Shown: piece by piece, positions 39,541 through 48,442 of the stretch
Layout: each line of letters opens with the position of its first letter
Position numbering within the stretch: position 1 is the first letter of the stretch
DNA from: Lactobacillus sp.
GTDB taxonomy: Bacteria > Bacillota > Bacilli > Lactobacillales > Lactobacillaceae
NCBI GenBank assembly: GCA_022484695.1
Contig: JAKVKU010000003.1
Coordinates: 124,001-188,000 of the forward strand
DNA length: 64,000 nt
Direction: 5' to 3'
Made by a program: the position numbers and the translations under genes
The notes under the pieces: model-generated
The model's database searches: none
What the model saw: the letters and a program-made list of their open reading frames with translations, nothing else
Told to the model about the DNA's origin: nothing

Positions 39541-39801
39541 TTAATTAGATGAATCGCGTTTAGCTTGGTCATCCATTTTTTCGGCTTCTTTTTCAAGCAA
39601 AATTGATTTTGGATCAATGACAACTTTGCCATCAGCAATTTCTTCCAAAGCTTGCCCCACAGATTTAGGAGACTTATAGGAAGAAAGCATCCGAACGTCG
39701 CCAGCTTCTAATTCGTGAGCCCGCTTAGCCGCTAAAACTGCTAATGAATACCGTGAATCAACCTTATCTAACAATTTATCAATTGAAGGATATGAAATCA
39801 T
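39541..39801 (-). CDS. rpoZ: DNA-directed RNA polymerase omega subunit
   Basis: An 86-residue omega subunit that helps assemble RNA polymerase. The typical segments are [24 protein letters not shown] at the N-terminus and [18 protein letters not shown] in the middle. It overlaps gmk by four bases, the standard gmk-rpoZ pair, and ends before a terminator. Confidence 0.95.
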   Translation of the reverse strand: MISYPSIDKLLDKVDSRYSLAVLAAKRAHELEAGDVRMLSSYKSPKSVGQALEEIADGKVVIDPKSILLEKEAEKMDDQAKRDSSN

Positions 39802-40418
39802 CTGTTCACAACTCCTATCATTTTTTTGTAAATATCAATTACCCGAGGCACGCGTAGATGTTCACTCTCAATTATCTTTTCAATACGGTGAACCGCTAGC
39901 TCTACTTTATCATTAACGACAGCATAATCATAGTTTTGCATCATCTTGATCTCACCACGCGCTTTTTCAAGGCGTTTTTCGATTGTTGCTGCATCATCGG
40001 TACCACGTTTAATGATGCGATCGCGCAAAGTTACTAAATCAGGTGGTGTTAAGAAAATAAAAACACCATCTGGACATTTTTTACGAACTTGCATGGCACC
40101 ATTGACCTCAATCTCTAAAAAGACGTCAGTACCGCTTTCCAGAGTTTCATTGACATAACGTAATGGCGTGCCATAGTAATGATCAACATATTTGGCATAC
40201 TCTAGCATACCACCATTTTCGATCTCAGATTCAAATTCCATCTTAGACCGAAAGAAATAATCAACGCCATCTACTTCTCCGGGACGTTTGTTGCGAGTCG
40301 TCATAGATATGGAGTACTTAAAATTTTGATCTTTATCTTTTAACATTGCCTGTCTGACGGTACCTTTACCCACACCAGAAGGTCCAGACAGGACAATTAG
40401 CATGCCACGATTTGACAT
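39798..40418 (-). CDS. gmk: guanylate kinase
   Basis: Gmk phosphorylates GMP to GDP. The 206 residues have the P-loop [10 protein letters not shown] (about residues 11-20), the GMP-binding [21 protein letters not shown] segment, and the lid segment with [13 protein letters not shown]. The ATG has only a weak upstream G-rich site. The rpoZ start overlaps its stop by four bases. Confidence 0.96.
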   Translation of the reverse strand: MSNRGMLIVLSGPSGVGKGTVRQAMLKDKDQNFKYSISMTTRNKRPGEVDGVDYFFRSKMEFESEIENGGMLEYAKYVDHYYGTPLRYVNETLESGTDVFLEIEVNGAMQVRKKCPDGVFIFLTPPDLVTLRDRIIKRGTDDAATIEKRLEKARGEIKMMQNYDYAVVNDKVELAVHRIEKIIESEHLRVPRVIDIYKKMIGVVNR

Positions 40419-40499
40419 TCTTTGACTGGCCCCTTTTTTTGTTTAATACATACTATTTTGCACTTTTTTGAGGCACATTTCAACATAAATTGTGAGTTC

Positions 40500-40721
40500 C
40501 TACATATTGGCCAAAATATCCTTTAGTTGCGCCAATTCGTCATTGGTTAAGGTAACACCTTTGCCCATTTTGGTATGATCTTCTGACCAATCTCTTAAAT
40601 CAAATTTAGGTTGGCGTTTATTCCAGGAAACCAAATTCAATTCCTTTTGCCAACCCGCCTCATTTTTTGACAAAACACCAATATGTTCCATGATTTCAAA
40701 TTCTATTTTTGCCATGTTCAT
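40500..40721 (-). CDS. PC4/YdbC-like single-stranded DNA-binding protein
   Basis: A 73-residue protein that resembles the YdbC family, bacterial members of the transcriptional coactivator PC4 ssDNA-binding fold. The pattern is a basic/aromatic strand region (NLVSWNKRQPKFDLRDW) then KMGKGVTLTNDELAQLKDIL, typical of the C-terminal strand and helix. A Lactococcus YdbC is known to bind ssDNA as a dimer; the role here is inferred. It sits 20 bases after recN, so may be cotranscribed with that repair gene. Confidence 0.8.
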   Translation of the reverse strand: MNMAKIEFEIMEHIGVLSKNEAGWQKELNLVSWNKRQPKFDLRDWSEDHTKMGKGVTLTNDELAQLKDILANM

Positions 40722-40741
40722 TACAGCCCCTTTATGATAGA

Positions 40742-42448
40742 TTACGCCTTAACTGCCAGTTGCTTTTTCTCTGCCTTAGCTAATTTCAGCATTTCACCGG
40801 CGTGCTCTAAAGAAAGCTCAGTCAGTTCCGTCCCGGTAATCATCCGGGCTAGTTCTTCGACCCGCGCATGATTTTGCAACAGGGTAACCGTCGTAGTGGT
40901 GCGCTGGGCTTTAATGACCTTTTGAATCCGCAGCTGATTGTCGGCCATGGCGGCCACTTGCGGTAAATGAGTGATGCATAAAACTTGAGAACTCTGACCG
41001 ATCACCGCAATTTTATTGGCAATGGCTTGGGCGACCCGCCCACTTACCCCAGTATCGACTTCATCAAAGATAATGCTGGTGACACCCTCATTGCGGGAGA
41101 AAATCGTTTTAATAGCTAACATAATTCGAGACAATTCCCCACCGGAGGCAATTTTAGCCAAGGGTTTACTCCCCTCCCCTAAGTTCGTCCGGATATAAAA
41201 CTCCACTTGATCAGCACCGGTTTCCGTATAGCGAATCTTATCGCTCTCATGAAAAATTACTGAAAACTCGGCCTTATCCATATATAAATCAGCCAATTCC
41301 TTTTGAACAGCCTGTTTGAGTTGTAAGGCTGCCTTGTGGCGTACTTTAGAGAGTTTTTGCCCCAGGGCTTTAACTTGGTCTTGGGCGGTTTGAACTTGTT
41401 GTTGCAAATCGTCGTTATCGGCATTAGAGGATTCCATCTCGTCTAATTCAGCTTTGATTTTTTGATAATAGTCTAAAACTGCCGTTAAATTTTGACCATA
41501 TTTACGCTTTAATTCAGTCAGGGTTTCTAAACGTTTTTCAATTTCATCTAAACGACCTTCATCCCAAGACAAGTTATCAATTTGATGAGAAATATCACTG
41601 GCAGTATCTTGAAGTTCATAAAAAGCATTATTGATGCTTTCAGAAATACCTCTAAAGGCCTCATCCAAATCCGCAATTTCTTGCATCGCCGACATTGCTT
41701 GCCCCAGTTGATCTAAGGCATTAGGCTCCACACCGGTCAGAACTTGATAACTACTGGCCAGATTCTCATTAATTTTTTGATAGTTTTCCAGGCGATCACG
41801 CTCAGCACTCAAGGCCTCGTCTTCACCAACCTTGACATTGGCACTTTGAATTTCATTAGTTTGAAATTTCAACATATCTAAACGCTGGGCCCATTCTTGC
41901 TCATTATCTTGGCGCTTCTTTAGCTGGGTAAACAGCTGCTTGTAGTTATTAAACGCCAGGCGATATTGTTTCATGATTGGCCCAACTGTCTTTTGGGCGA
42001 AATGATCCAGTAAGCCTAAATGTTTTTCAGGATACATCAATTCTTGGTGCTCATTTTGGCCATGAATATCCACTAACATTTCCCCAATTTTTTTAAGAAT
42101 GGAAATATTCACCAAATGACCATTTATTCGGCAAACACTACGGCCACTTGTGCTGATATCCCGTTGCAATAAAATCGTATCATCTTCTTGGGGGATACCA
42201 AATCCATCTAACTTAGCCTTAATCGCCGCAACATCATTGACGACAAATTGACCTTCCAAGACACATTTTTTTGCACCAGCCCGAATAAAATCAGTTGAAC
42301 CTCGACCCCCAGCTAATAAACCTACCGCATCAATAATAATTGACTTACCTGCTCCGGTTTCCCCGGTGAGGACGGTCATACCATTGTTAAATTCAATGGC
42401 TAAATCTTCAATAATCGCAAAATCATGAATTACTAATTCTTGAAGCAT
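40742..42448 (-). CDS. recN: DNA repair protein RecN
   Basis: RecN is an SMC-like ATPase acting early in double-strand break repair. The 568 residues have Walker A GETGAGKS (about 28-35), long coiled coils (about 155-380), the LSRIMLAIKTI signature region and Walker B FDEVDTGVSGRVAQ, then CITHLPQVAA. The ATG follows AAAAGGTGATCAAAA, a binding site that is duplicated further upstream. argR is next upstream after a terminator. Confidence 0.95.
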   Translation of the reverse strand: MLQELVIHDFAIIEDLAIEFNNGMTVLTGETGAGKSIIIDAVGLLAGGRGSTDFIRAGAKKCVLEGQFVVNDVAAIKAKLDGFGIPQEDDTILLQRDISTSGRSVCRINGHLVNISILKKIGEMLVDIHGQNEHQELMYPEKHLGLLDHFAQKTVGPIMKQYRLAFNNYKQLFTQLKKRQDNEQEWAQRLDMLKFQTNEIQSANVKVGEDEALSAERDRLENYQKINENLASSYQVLTGVEPNALDQLGQAMSAMQEIADLDEAFRGISESINNAFYELQDTASDISHQIDNLSWDEGRLDEIEKRLETLTELKRKYGQNLTAVLDYYQKIKAELDEMESSNADNDDLQQQVQTAQDQVKALGQKLSKVRHKAALQLKQAVQKELADLYMDKAEFSVIFHESDKIRYTETGADQVEFYIRTNLGEGSKPLAKIASGGELSRIMLAIKTIFSRNEGVTSIIFDEVDTGVSGRVAQAIANKIAVIGQSSQVLCITHLPQVAAMADNQLRIQKVIKAQRTTTTVTLLQNHARVEELARMITGTELTELSLEHAGEMLKLAKAEKKQLAVKA

Positions 42449-42467
42449 TTTTGATCACCTTTTTTAA
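42448..42467. repeat. 20-bp direct repeat, copy 1 (recN ribosome binding site)
   Basis: The 20 bases TTTTTGATCACCTTTTTTAA (plus strand) contain the recN ribosome binding site on the minus strand. An exact second copy lies at 42497-42516. Confidence 0.9.
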
Positions 42468-42496
42468 ATCAGCCTTTTTCTCATCAACAGCGACGC

Positions 42497-42516
42497 TTTT
42501 TGATCACCTTTTTTAA
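42497..42516. repeat. 20-bp direct repeat, copy 2
   Basis: This is an exact copy of the recN ribosome-binding-site segment, 49 bases further upstream. Between the copies is a tiny minus-strand ORF, MRKRLI, without a well-placed binding site. Confidence 0.9.
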
Positions 42517-42581
42517 TTCAACCATCGCGCCGCGGATATAAATATTCGTGTACATTAGAGAGATTGTATCACAAAATTAGC

Positions 42582-42619
42582 AAAAATAAGAGCCAGAACC
42601 AATTCGCGGTCTGTCTCTT
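42582..42619 (-). terminator. terminator at the end of argR
   Basis: AAGAG-CAGA pairs with TCTG-CTCTT around the argR stop, followed by ATTTTT on the minus strand. Confidence 0.75.
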
Positions 42620-43070
42620 AATTAATTAAGTTCAATAATTTTTTTTGTAATGATTCGGCCTCAGCTTCTGATTTGCCCACAATGAAGATAGAATCATCAT
42701 CCCCAATGTTCCCAAATAACTCTGAAAAGCGCATTTGATAAATCAGTGTGGAGATTGCTGGCGCACTGCCAGGAGATGTTTTTAAAAAAAGTAACTCTCC
42801 TTGTCGCGTTAAAGAAACAAATGCGTCTTTTAAAGCATAGCCGAGCTTCTTGTCCACATTCATTTGTCGTTCCACTGGTAAACTATAACGATAGCCGCCG
42901 TGGGTCGCCGGGACTTTCACAAGTTCCATAGCTTTGATATCTCTGGAAACAGTCGCCTGTGTCACCGCGTAGCCTTGTTCATTTAATAAACGCACGAAAT
43001 CTTGTTGTCTTCTGATTTCATGTTCCCGAATCAATTGCTTGATAAGATGTTGTCGTTCGGCTCTATTCAT
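42618..43070 (-). CDS. argR: arginine repressor ArgR/AhrC
   Basis: A 150-residue arginine-responsive regulator. The N-terminal winged helix has the motif TQATVSRDIKAMELVKVP (about 38-55), and the C-terminal hexamerisation/arginine-binding domain contains GNIGDDDSIFIV with the acidic arginine-contact residues. The start at 43070 follows AGGTGA by five bases; the GTG at 43079 overlaps that site. Its place between tlyA and recN matches the tlyA-argR-recN order common in Firmicutes, so it may be the general arginine regulator. Confidence 0.95.
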   Translation of the reverse strand: MNRAERQHLIKQLIREHEIRRQQDFVRLLNEQGYAVTQATVSRDIKAMELVKVPATHGGYRYSLPVERQMNVDKKLGYALKDAFVSLTRQGELLFLKTSPGSAPAISTLIYQMRFSELFGNIGDDDSIFIVGKSEAEAESLQKKLLNLIN

Positions 43071-43148
43071 TGCGTTCACCTACCCACAAATAACTTATGT
43101 GCATATTATATCATTAAATCAGGTCATCTGGGGTAAAATTATGAAACA

Positions 43149-43982
43149 TTATACATTTTTTGTATTCTTATTCAGTTCCGCATAAGTTCGATCCAATAAT
43201 TGGGTGACCGAAACATCAGGACTTAGCTTGCCAGGTCGATCCCCCATATTTTTCAGCCAAATCAAAAATTCAATATTGCCTTCGCCACCTTTGATGGGCG
43301 AAAAATCTAACCCTAAGACATCGTAGTGCTGGGCTAAGGCAAAGTCGATGATCATCTTCAATACCATGGCGTGGACCTTGGGATCACGAACAATGCCGTG
43401 CTTGCCAACATTTTCAGGTCCAGCTTCAAATTGAGGCTTGATCAAAGCCACGAGATCATGCCCTGGTTTTAAAATCTGGGCTAATGGCGGCAAAATTAAC
43501 TTCAATGAAATAAAGGAAACATCTGTCACCGCAAAATCAGGCAGTCCTTCTGAAAAATCAGTTGGTTTGCTATAACGGAAATTGACCCGCTCCATAACTT
43601 TTACCCGAGGATCTTCTCGCAATTTCCAAGCCAATTGATTGTAGCCCACATCTAAGGCATAAACCAGCTTGGCCCCGTTTTGTAAGACCACATCGGTGAA
43701 ACCACCCGTGGAACTGCCAATATCCAGCACGGTTAAGTTTTTGACGGAAATATTAAAAACTTGTAAAGCCTTGGCTAATTTTAAGCCACCTCGGCTCACA
43801 TAAGGTAGTTTTTGACCCTTTAATTGCAATTGGGCATCCCCTGGGATTTTCACCCCAGGCTTGTCTAGGCGCTGGTTATTTTGGTCATAAACTTCGCCAG
43901 CCATCACGGCTCTTTTCGCCTGTTCCCGGGATTCAAATAATCCTTGGTTAACTGCTAATACATCTACACGTTCTTTTTTCAT
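43149..43982 (-). CDS. tlyA: TlyA family rRNA (cytidine-2'-O)-methyltransferase / hemolysin A homologue
   Basis: The 277-residue protein has an N-terminal S4 domain (ESREQAKRAVMAGEVYDQ), then a SAM-dependent FtsJ-like domain with LDIGSSTGGFTD (about 86-97), and the DVSFISL and LIKPQFEAG segments with the catalytic Lys. Mycobacterial TlyA methylates 16S and 23S rRNA; the same role here is family inference. It overlaps ispA by four bases. Confidence 0.93.
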   Translation of the reverse strand: MKKERVDVLAVNQGLFESREQAKRAVMAGEVYDQNNQRLDKPGVKIPGDAQLQLKGQKLPYVSRGGLKLAKALQVFNISVKNLTVLDIGSSTGGFTDVVLQNGAKLVYALDVGYNQLAWKLREDPRVKVMERVNFRYSKPTDFSEGLPDFAVTDVSFISLKLILPPLAQILKPGHDLVALIKPQFEAGPENVGKHGIVRDPKVHAMVLKMIIDFALAQHYDVLGLDFSPIKGGEGNIEFLIWLKNMGDRPGKLSPDVSVTQLLDRTYAELNKNTKNV

Positions 43983-44839
43983 GCTGCCGCCTTAAAATAT
44001 TCAAAGTAACTTTGTAATAAACTTAAATCCACATTCTTGATGGCATTTAATGCCGCTTTAGCTTGTGCCACCGTCTCATCAAGGTAAGCTTGAGCCTTAT
44101 CTAAGCCCAGTTCAGTGGCAAAGGTCGCCTTGTGTTCTTCAGTATCTTGACCCGTTTTAAAATCAGCGATGTCATCAGCAATTTGAAATGCCAACCCGAA
44201 ATACTTTGAAAACAGATCTAGTTGCCCATAGGTATTGACATCCACTTGGCTGATTGTTGCCCCCATTAGAACCGCTGCGTTAATTAAAGCCGCGGTCTTT
44301 TGCATTTCCATGACCCGTAGTACCGCTAAATCATTCGCCTGATCACTCAAAGAGATATCTGTATATTGACCGGCCACCATTTCACTGGGACCCGCGGCAT
44401 GACTCAATAACTGGACCAACTTAATTTGAATCGGTGCTGGATACTGGCTTTGGGCTAACCATTCAAAGGCTAAAGTCAATAGGCCATCCCCAGCCAAGAT
44501 AGCTTGCCCCACACCAAATTTGACATGGTTACTGGGTTGGCCCCGGCGCAGCGCATCGTTATCCATCGCTGGTAAATCATCGTGAATCAAGGAATAAGTG
44601 TGCACCAATTCCAGGGCAGCGGCTGGTAAATATGCCGGTGCTTCAATGCCCTTGAAGGTGTCTACCACACTCAACAAAAGTAATGGGCGTAACCGCTTGC
44701 CGCCAACTTCTAAAGAATAAGTCATGGCACTTCGTAAATCCGGCTGCGTGATGGTTTGTTGCAACTGGGTTTTAAAAGTGGCTTCTAGTTTTGGTAAAAT
44801 AGCGTTTGAAAAATCCTGATAGTTATTTGTCATCAGCAT
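43979..44839 (-). CDS. ispA: geranylgeranyl/farnesyl diphosphate synthase (polyprenyl synthetase)
   Basis: A trans-prenyltransferase of 286 residues that supplies farnesyl diphosphate to UppS. The first Asp-rich motif is HDDLPAMDNDALRRG (about 85-99), the second is FQIADDIADF with the DDxxD pattern. GGKRLRP is near residue 45. The start overlaps the end of xseB; ATG at 44839 has AGGA eight bases upstream, and 44833 is an alternative. Product chain length is inferred from the operon xseA-xseB-ispA-tlyA. Confidence 0.93.
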   Translation of the reverse strand: MLMTNNYQDFSNAILPKLEATFKTQLQQTITQPDLRSAMTYSLEVGGKRLRPLLLLSVVDTFKGIEAPAYLPAAALELVHTYSLIHDDLPAMDNDALRRGQPSNHVKFGVGQAILAGDGLLTLAFEWLAQSQYPAPIQIKLVQLLSHAAGPSEMVAGQYTDISLSDQANDLAVLRVMEMQKTAALINAAVLMGATISQVDVNTYGQLDLFSKYFGLAFQIADDIADFKTGQDTEEHKATFATELGLDKAQAYLDETVAQAKAALNAIKNVDLSLLQSYFEYFKAAA

Positions 44840-45083
44840 CAGCTTCATCCTGGTCAGTCGTTGGCGCCTGGGGTTCAAAGTCAGCGGTATCACCGGTATC
44901 GGTCATGACTTTGGTTAAGGTCGCCTGGGCCTGGGTCAAGGTTTTCTCCAAAGATTGGCTTAACTTAACGCCTTCTTGAAATTGACTCAGGGCTTTTTCT
45001 AAGGGAATATCTCCCTGTTCCAAATTGGCAACGATTTGTTCTAAATTTTCTAAGTTTTCTTCAAAACTTGCTTGTTTGGTCAT
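44823..45083 (-). CDS. xseB: exodeoxyribonuclease VII small subunit
   Basis: The 86-residue helical hairpin protein partners with XseA. The family core FEENLENLEQIVANLEQGDIPLE and the repeat-like ALSQFQEGVKLSQSLEKTL occupy residues 7-55, followed by an acidic tail with many Asp residues. It overlaps xseA by four bases and ispA by 17. Confidence 0.94.
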   Translation of the reverse strand: MTKQASFEENLENLEQIVANLEQGDIPLEKALSQFQEGVKLSQSLEKTLTQAQATLTKVMTDTGDTADFEPQAPTTDQDEADADDK

Positions 45084-46435
45084 TTTTCAGCGTCCTTTGT
45101 AATTTTTTGAACTGTCGCATCCAGCACACCGTCTTGTAAGTGCACCCGGATGTTGTCATTTTTTTGGACTTGGGTCACAGTTGTAATAATTTTGGTTTGT
45201 AATTCCGTGTAGCTATATCCTCGGCCTAAAATCTTCAGGGGGCTTAAATGGTCTAAAGCCTGCGTTTGATTTTGAAATTGTTGGCGCCGGCGTTGTAAAT
45301 AGTTGGCAAACGCTCTGATCAATGCCGTTTGATCCCGCTTTACGGTCTGTTGATAAGTGCTGATAAGTTTTTGCGGATTTGAAAAAAGCAGACGTTGTTT
45401 TAAATTATGATATGCCTGCTGGTCTTGTTCCAAAACAACTTTCAAATTACGAAATAACCCATTTTGAGCCATATCTAAGCGCTGAACATAGTTTTCATAC
45501 AGCCGCTGCGGTTGTTGTAAGACATAACTACGCTGAATCTGCTGCAAATGATTTTGGGCTAGTTTCAAGCGTTGTCGAAAGCTTTGAATCAAATGGAGGC
45601 GCAGTTTTTGAATATTTAAAATTTCGTCTTGCAACACCGGCGTGGCTAATTCGGCAGCAGCCGTTGGGGTAGCTGCCCGGACATCGGCCGCTAAATCACT
45701 TAAAGTGACATCAGTCTCATGGCCAACTGAAGAAATAACCGGAATTTTGCTGGCAGCGATCGCCCGGACGACTTGCTCTTCATTAAAGGGCCACAAATCT
45801 TCGATGGAACCCCCACCACGGCCAATGATCAATGTATCAAAGTTACCTAGTGTATTCACTTGTTTCAAGCGGGTGACCAAACTGTCTTTAGCCCCGTCGC
45901 CTTGAACCACTGCTGGGAACAAAACTAACTGGGCAATGGGATAGCGTCGGGCCACAGTTGTGATAATATCGCGAATCACTGCCCCACTGGGACTAGTAAT
46001 CACGGCAATTCGTTTAGGAAAGTGGGGCAGTGGCCTTTTTTCTTGGCCAAATAACCCCTCTTTGGCTAATTTAGCCTTTAATTGCTCATAGGCTAAATAT
46101 AAAGCTCCCACGCCATCAGGTTCCATTTGGGACACATAAATCTGGTATGCACCGGTGGGTTCATAAACCGAGATACGCCCCACCACTAGAACCTGCATGC
46201 CTTCTTCAGGTTGAAACTTAATTTTTTCAAAAGCGGACTTGAACATAATGGCATTGATTTTAGCATGAGCATCTTTAAGGCTAAAATATTGGTGATTATG
46301 AGGTCGTAACCGAAAGTTTGAGATTTCACCCTTTAAGAAGACCTGATCCAAATAAGGATCAACTTCAAATTTCCGTTTAATGTATTGGGTTAAAGCTGTG
46401 ACCGTTAAATATTTATCATTTGTTTTGGATTGCAT
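45080..46435 (-). CDS. xseA: exodeoxyribonuclease VII large subunit
   Basis: The catalytic subunit of ExoVII, which trims single-stranded DNA. The 451 residues have an N-terminal OB fold (about 1-110, FLKGEISNFR), a catalytic core with ITSPSGAVIRDI, the RGGGSIEDLWPFNEE motif and SSVGHETDVTLSD (about 150-260), then a coiled-coil region and a C-terminal strand with LGRGYSYTEL. It overlaps folD by 20 bases if folD ends at 46416. Confidence 0.95.
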   Translation of the reverse strand: MQSKTNDKYLTVTALTQYIKRKFEVDPYLDQVFLKGEISNFRLRPHNHQYFSLKDAHAKINAIMFKSAFEKIKFQPEEGMQVLVVGRISVYEPTGAYQIYVSQMEPDGVGALYLAYEQLKAKLAKEGLFGQEKRPLPHFPKRIAVITSPSGAVIRDIITTVARRYPIAQLVLFPAVVQGDGAKDSLVTRLKQVNTLGNFDTLIIGRGGGSIEDLWPFNEEQVVRAIAASKIPVISSVGHETDVTLSDLAADVRAATPTAAAELATPVLQDEILNIQKLRLHLIQSFRQRLKLAQNHLQQIQRSYVLQQPQRLYENYVQRLDMAQNGLFRNLKVVLEQDQQAYHNLKQRLLFSNPQKLISTYQQTVKRDQTALIRAFANYLQRRRQQFQNQTQALDHLSPLKILGRGYSYTELQTKIITTVTQVQKNDNIRVHLQDGVLDATVQKITKDAEK

Positions 46436-47282
46436 GTTGTGCCCTTCTTTTGGCGATATTAATCGTCTGTTGCATCAGCATGGTAATCGTCATAGGTCCT
46501 ACCCCACCGGGTACAGGGGTCACCAGCTCAGCCTTTTGGATAACCGTGTCAAAATCCACATCCCCACTGAGTTTGTGATTTTCATCCCGGTTCATACCAA
46601 CATCAATTACCACCGCCCCAGGCTTGACATCTTCGGCTTTAATAAAGCGACTTTGACCCACGGCCACCACCAAAATATCAGCTTGTTGACTCAGGGCGCG
46701 GAGATTTTTAGTCTGAGAATGGGCAATGGTCACCGTGGCATTGGCATTAAGTAGCATTGCTGCCATGGGCCGACCGACAATTGTACTGCGGCCAATAATA
46801 ACTGCCTGTTTGCCAGCTGGGTCAATGCCGTAAAAGGCTAGCATCTTCATAATGCCAAAGGGCGTACTGGGGACGATTTGCGCATTATTTGACCACAAAC
46901 GGCCAACGTTAACTGGATGAAAGCCATCCACGTCTTTATCTGGATTGATCCGGTTTAAGACTTCTTCAGCATTGATATGCCCTGGCAGCGGTAATTGGAC
47001 TAAGATGCCATCGACTTTAGGGTCAGAATTCAACAGATCAATTCTTTCCAATAAAGTTAACTGGGTGGTTTCTTCGGGCATTCTAATATTAATTGAATGA
47101 ATACCAATTCCCTCCGCACGGCGATGCTTATTTCTGACATATATTTTACTAGCGTCATCTTCGCCCACGATAATGACCGCTAGTGTTGGTACAATGTGGT
47201 TAACTCCTAAGGCTTCAACTTCTCGCTTCATCTCAGCAGTATAGTGCTTGGCAACAAGTTTGCCATCAATAATTTTTCCCAA
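46416..47282 (-). CDS. folD: methylenetetrahydrofolate dehydrogenase / methenyltetrahydrofolate cyclohydrolase
   Basis: FolD interconverts one-carbon folates. The 288 residues contain the catalytic region with Y-V-R-N-K-H-R (the YxxxK motif as YVRNK), the DGILVQLPLPGH segment, the NADP-binding GRSTIVGRPMA and the C-terminal PVPGGVGPMT. The start is a TTG at 47282, eight bases after GGAGG, giving (M)GKIIDGK; an upstream ATG at 47315 gives 11 extra residues and no binding site. Confidence 0.95.
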   Translation of the reverse strand: MGKIIDGKLVAKHYTAEMKREVEALGVNHIVPTLAVIIVGEDDASKIYVRNKHRRAEGIGIHSINIRMPEETTQLTLLERIDLLNSDPKVDGILVQLPLPGHINAEEVLNRINPDKDVDGFHPVNVGRLWSNNAQIVPSTPFGIMKMLAFYGIDPAGKQAVIIGRSTIVGRPMAAMLLNANATVTIAHSQTKNLRALSQQADILVVAVGQSRFIKAEDVKPGAVVIDVGMNRDENHKLSGDVDFDTVIQKAELVTPVPGGVGPMTITMLMQQTINIAKRRAQHAIQNK

Positions 47283-47357
47283 AAGACGGACCTCCAACTC
47301 AAAATAGATTGCCACCAGTATACCAAGAAAGTAAAGGCGCTGACCAGTCCAAATATT

Positions 47358-47393
47358 AAAAAAAGCTGAGACAATTCTAACCGTCTACAGCTT
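47358..47393 (-). terminator. terminator after nusB
   Basis: AAGCTG plus AGAC pairs with GTCT plus CAGCTT, followed by seven T residues on the minus strand. It separates yqhY-nusB from folD. Confidence 0.8.
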
Positions 47394-47431
47394 AAATATC
47401 ATGAATCATCTTAGCAACATCTGGTTGAATA

Positions 47432-47863
47432 CTAGTCTTTTGCTTGAACATAGTTGGATAAAATACCATTAATAAATTTACGTGAAGTATCATCACCAAA
47501 ATCTTTGGCCAACTCGATAGCTTCATTAATGGCAACTTTATTAGGCAACTCTGTTTCAAAGAAAATCTCAAAAAGACCTAAGCGCAAAATCGTTAAATCT
47601 GTTCGGTTTAACCGTTCGATGCGCCACCCAGTTTTCAAATTCTTTTCAATATCTTGGTCTAAGGCTTTTTGATGCGTTAATACCCCGGAGACTAAGTAAC
47701 CTAAATAATCAGGGATATCTAGGGGCTGGTCTTCATCTTTGATATTTTGAACAATGACCCAAACCTTTTGAATAGCTTCATTTGGATCAACTTCCGGGCT
47801 GTCAAACAGCATGAAAAGTACTTGAAAAGCAACTTTTCGAATATTATGTCGATTTACTTCCAT
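47432..47863 (-). CDS. nusB: transcription antitermination factor NusB
   Basis: NusB binds boxA RNA with S10 for rRNA antitermination. The 143-residue all-helical protein has the typical RRNA-binding N-terminus (RHNIRKVAFQVLF), a central region with LKTGWRIERLNRTDLTILRL, and ends KFINGILSNYV. Its start shares one base with the yqhY stop. Confidence 0.95.
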   Translation of the reverse strand: MEVNRHNIRKVAFQVLFMLFDSPEVDPNEAIQKVWVIVQNIKDEDQPLDIPDYLGYLVSGVLTHQKALDQDIEKNLKTGWRIERLNRTDLTILRLGLFEIFFETELPNKVAINEAIELAKDFGDDTSRKFINGILSNYVQAKD

Positions 47864-48312
47864 TAATTACTTGTCCCATCTTCCGTTTCAGTAGTGTCAT
47901 CATCTGCAAACAGATTACTTGGATCTAATTTCTGACTAGGCTTTTCAGAAACTAGGCCTACCACGTGGATATTAACTTCATCCAATTGCAGATCAGTCAT
48001 ATATAACAATTGTTCTTTTAAAGTTTGTTGAATCGCAAGGGCGACTTTAGGAACGGATACGCCATAGTTTAAATAAACATAAACATCGACCACCAGGTTA
48101 TCCCCGTCAATTTTAACGGAAACCCCCTTGCCACGATTAACACGGCCAAACCAAGCATTGATATTATTTGCCAAGGTCCCCCGCATCTCATAAACACCAT
48201 CGATTTGATTTGCGGCAATGCCCAAGATGATCTCTAAAACTTCTGGAGCAATCTCAATGCGCCCGCGACCATCATCTTGATCCTGTAAGACAATATTTGT
48301 ATTCTCTGCCAT
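47863..48312 (-). CDS. yqhY: Asp23/Gls24 family envelope stress protein (YqhY type)
   Basis: A 149-residue Asp23-family protein: the core GRIEIAPEVLEIILGIAA, VYVYLNYGVSVPKVA and VNIHVVGL define it. In Bacillus yqhY follows the acetyl-CoA carboxylase genes and helps keep lipid synthesis in balance; here the upstream gene is instead a Xaa-Pro peptidase and no efp or acc genes are present. The ATG at 48312 has GGAG six bases upstream. The C-terminus is an acidic tail. Confidence 0.9.
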   Translation of the reverse strand: MAENTNIVLQDQDDGRGRIEIAPEVLEIILGIAANQIDGVYEMRGTLANNINAWFGRVNRGKGVSVKIDGDNLVVDVYVYLNYGVSVPKVALAIQQTLKEQLLYMTDLQLDEVNIHVVGLVSEKPSQKLDPSNLFADDDTTETEDGTSN

Positions 48313-48442
48313 AATTAGCTCCAATCTAAAATTTCAATAATTCATTTGAAATCTAAACTTTATAAATTACTACCATTATATCATTTTATGTTGGTTCCTT
48401 GCAGACTATCTTAGCAAGACAAGCCCTTAGATTGCAAGGTAA

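Noticed and set aside
42467..42496. MRKRLI arginine-rich leader peptide between argR and recN
   Set aside because: The tiny ORF has a binding site 16 bases away, too far, and no terminator/antiterminator pair is seen; attenuation by arginine is not supported.
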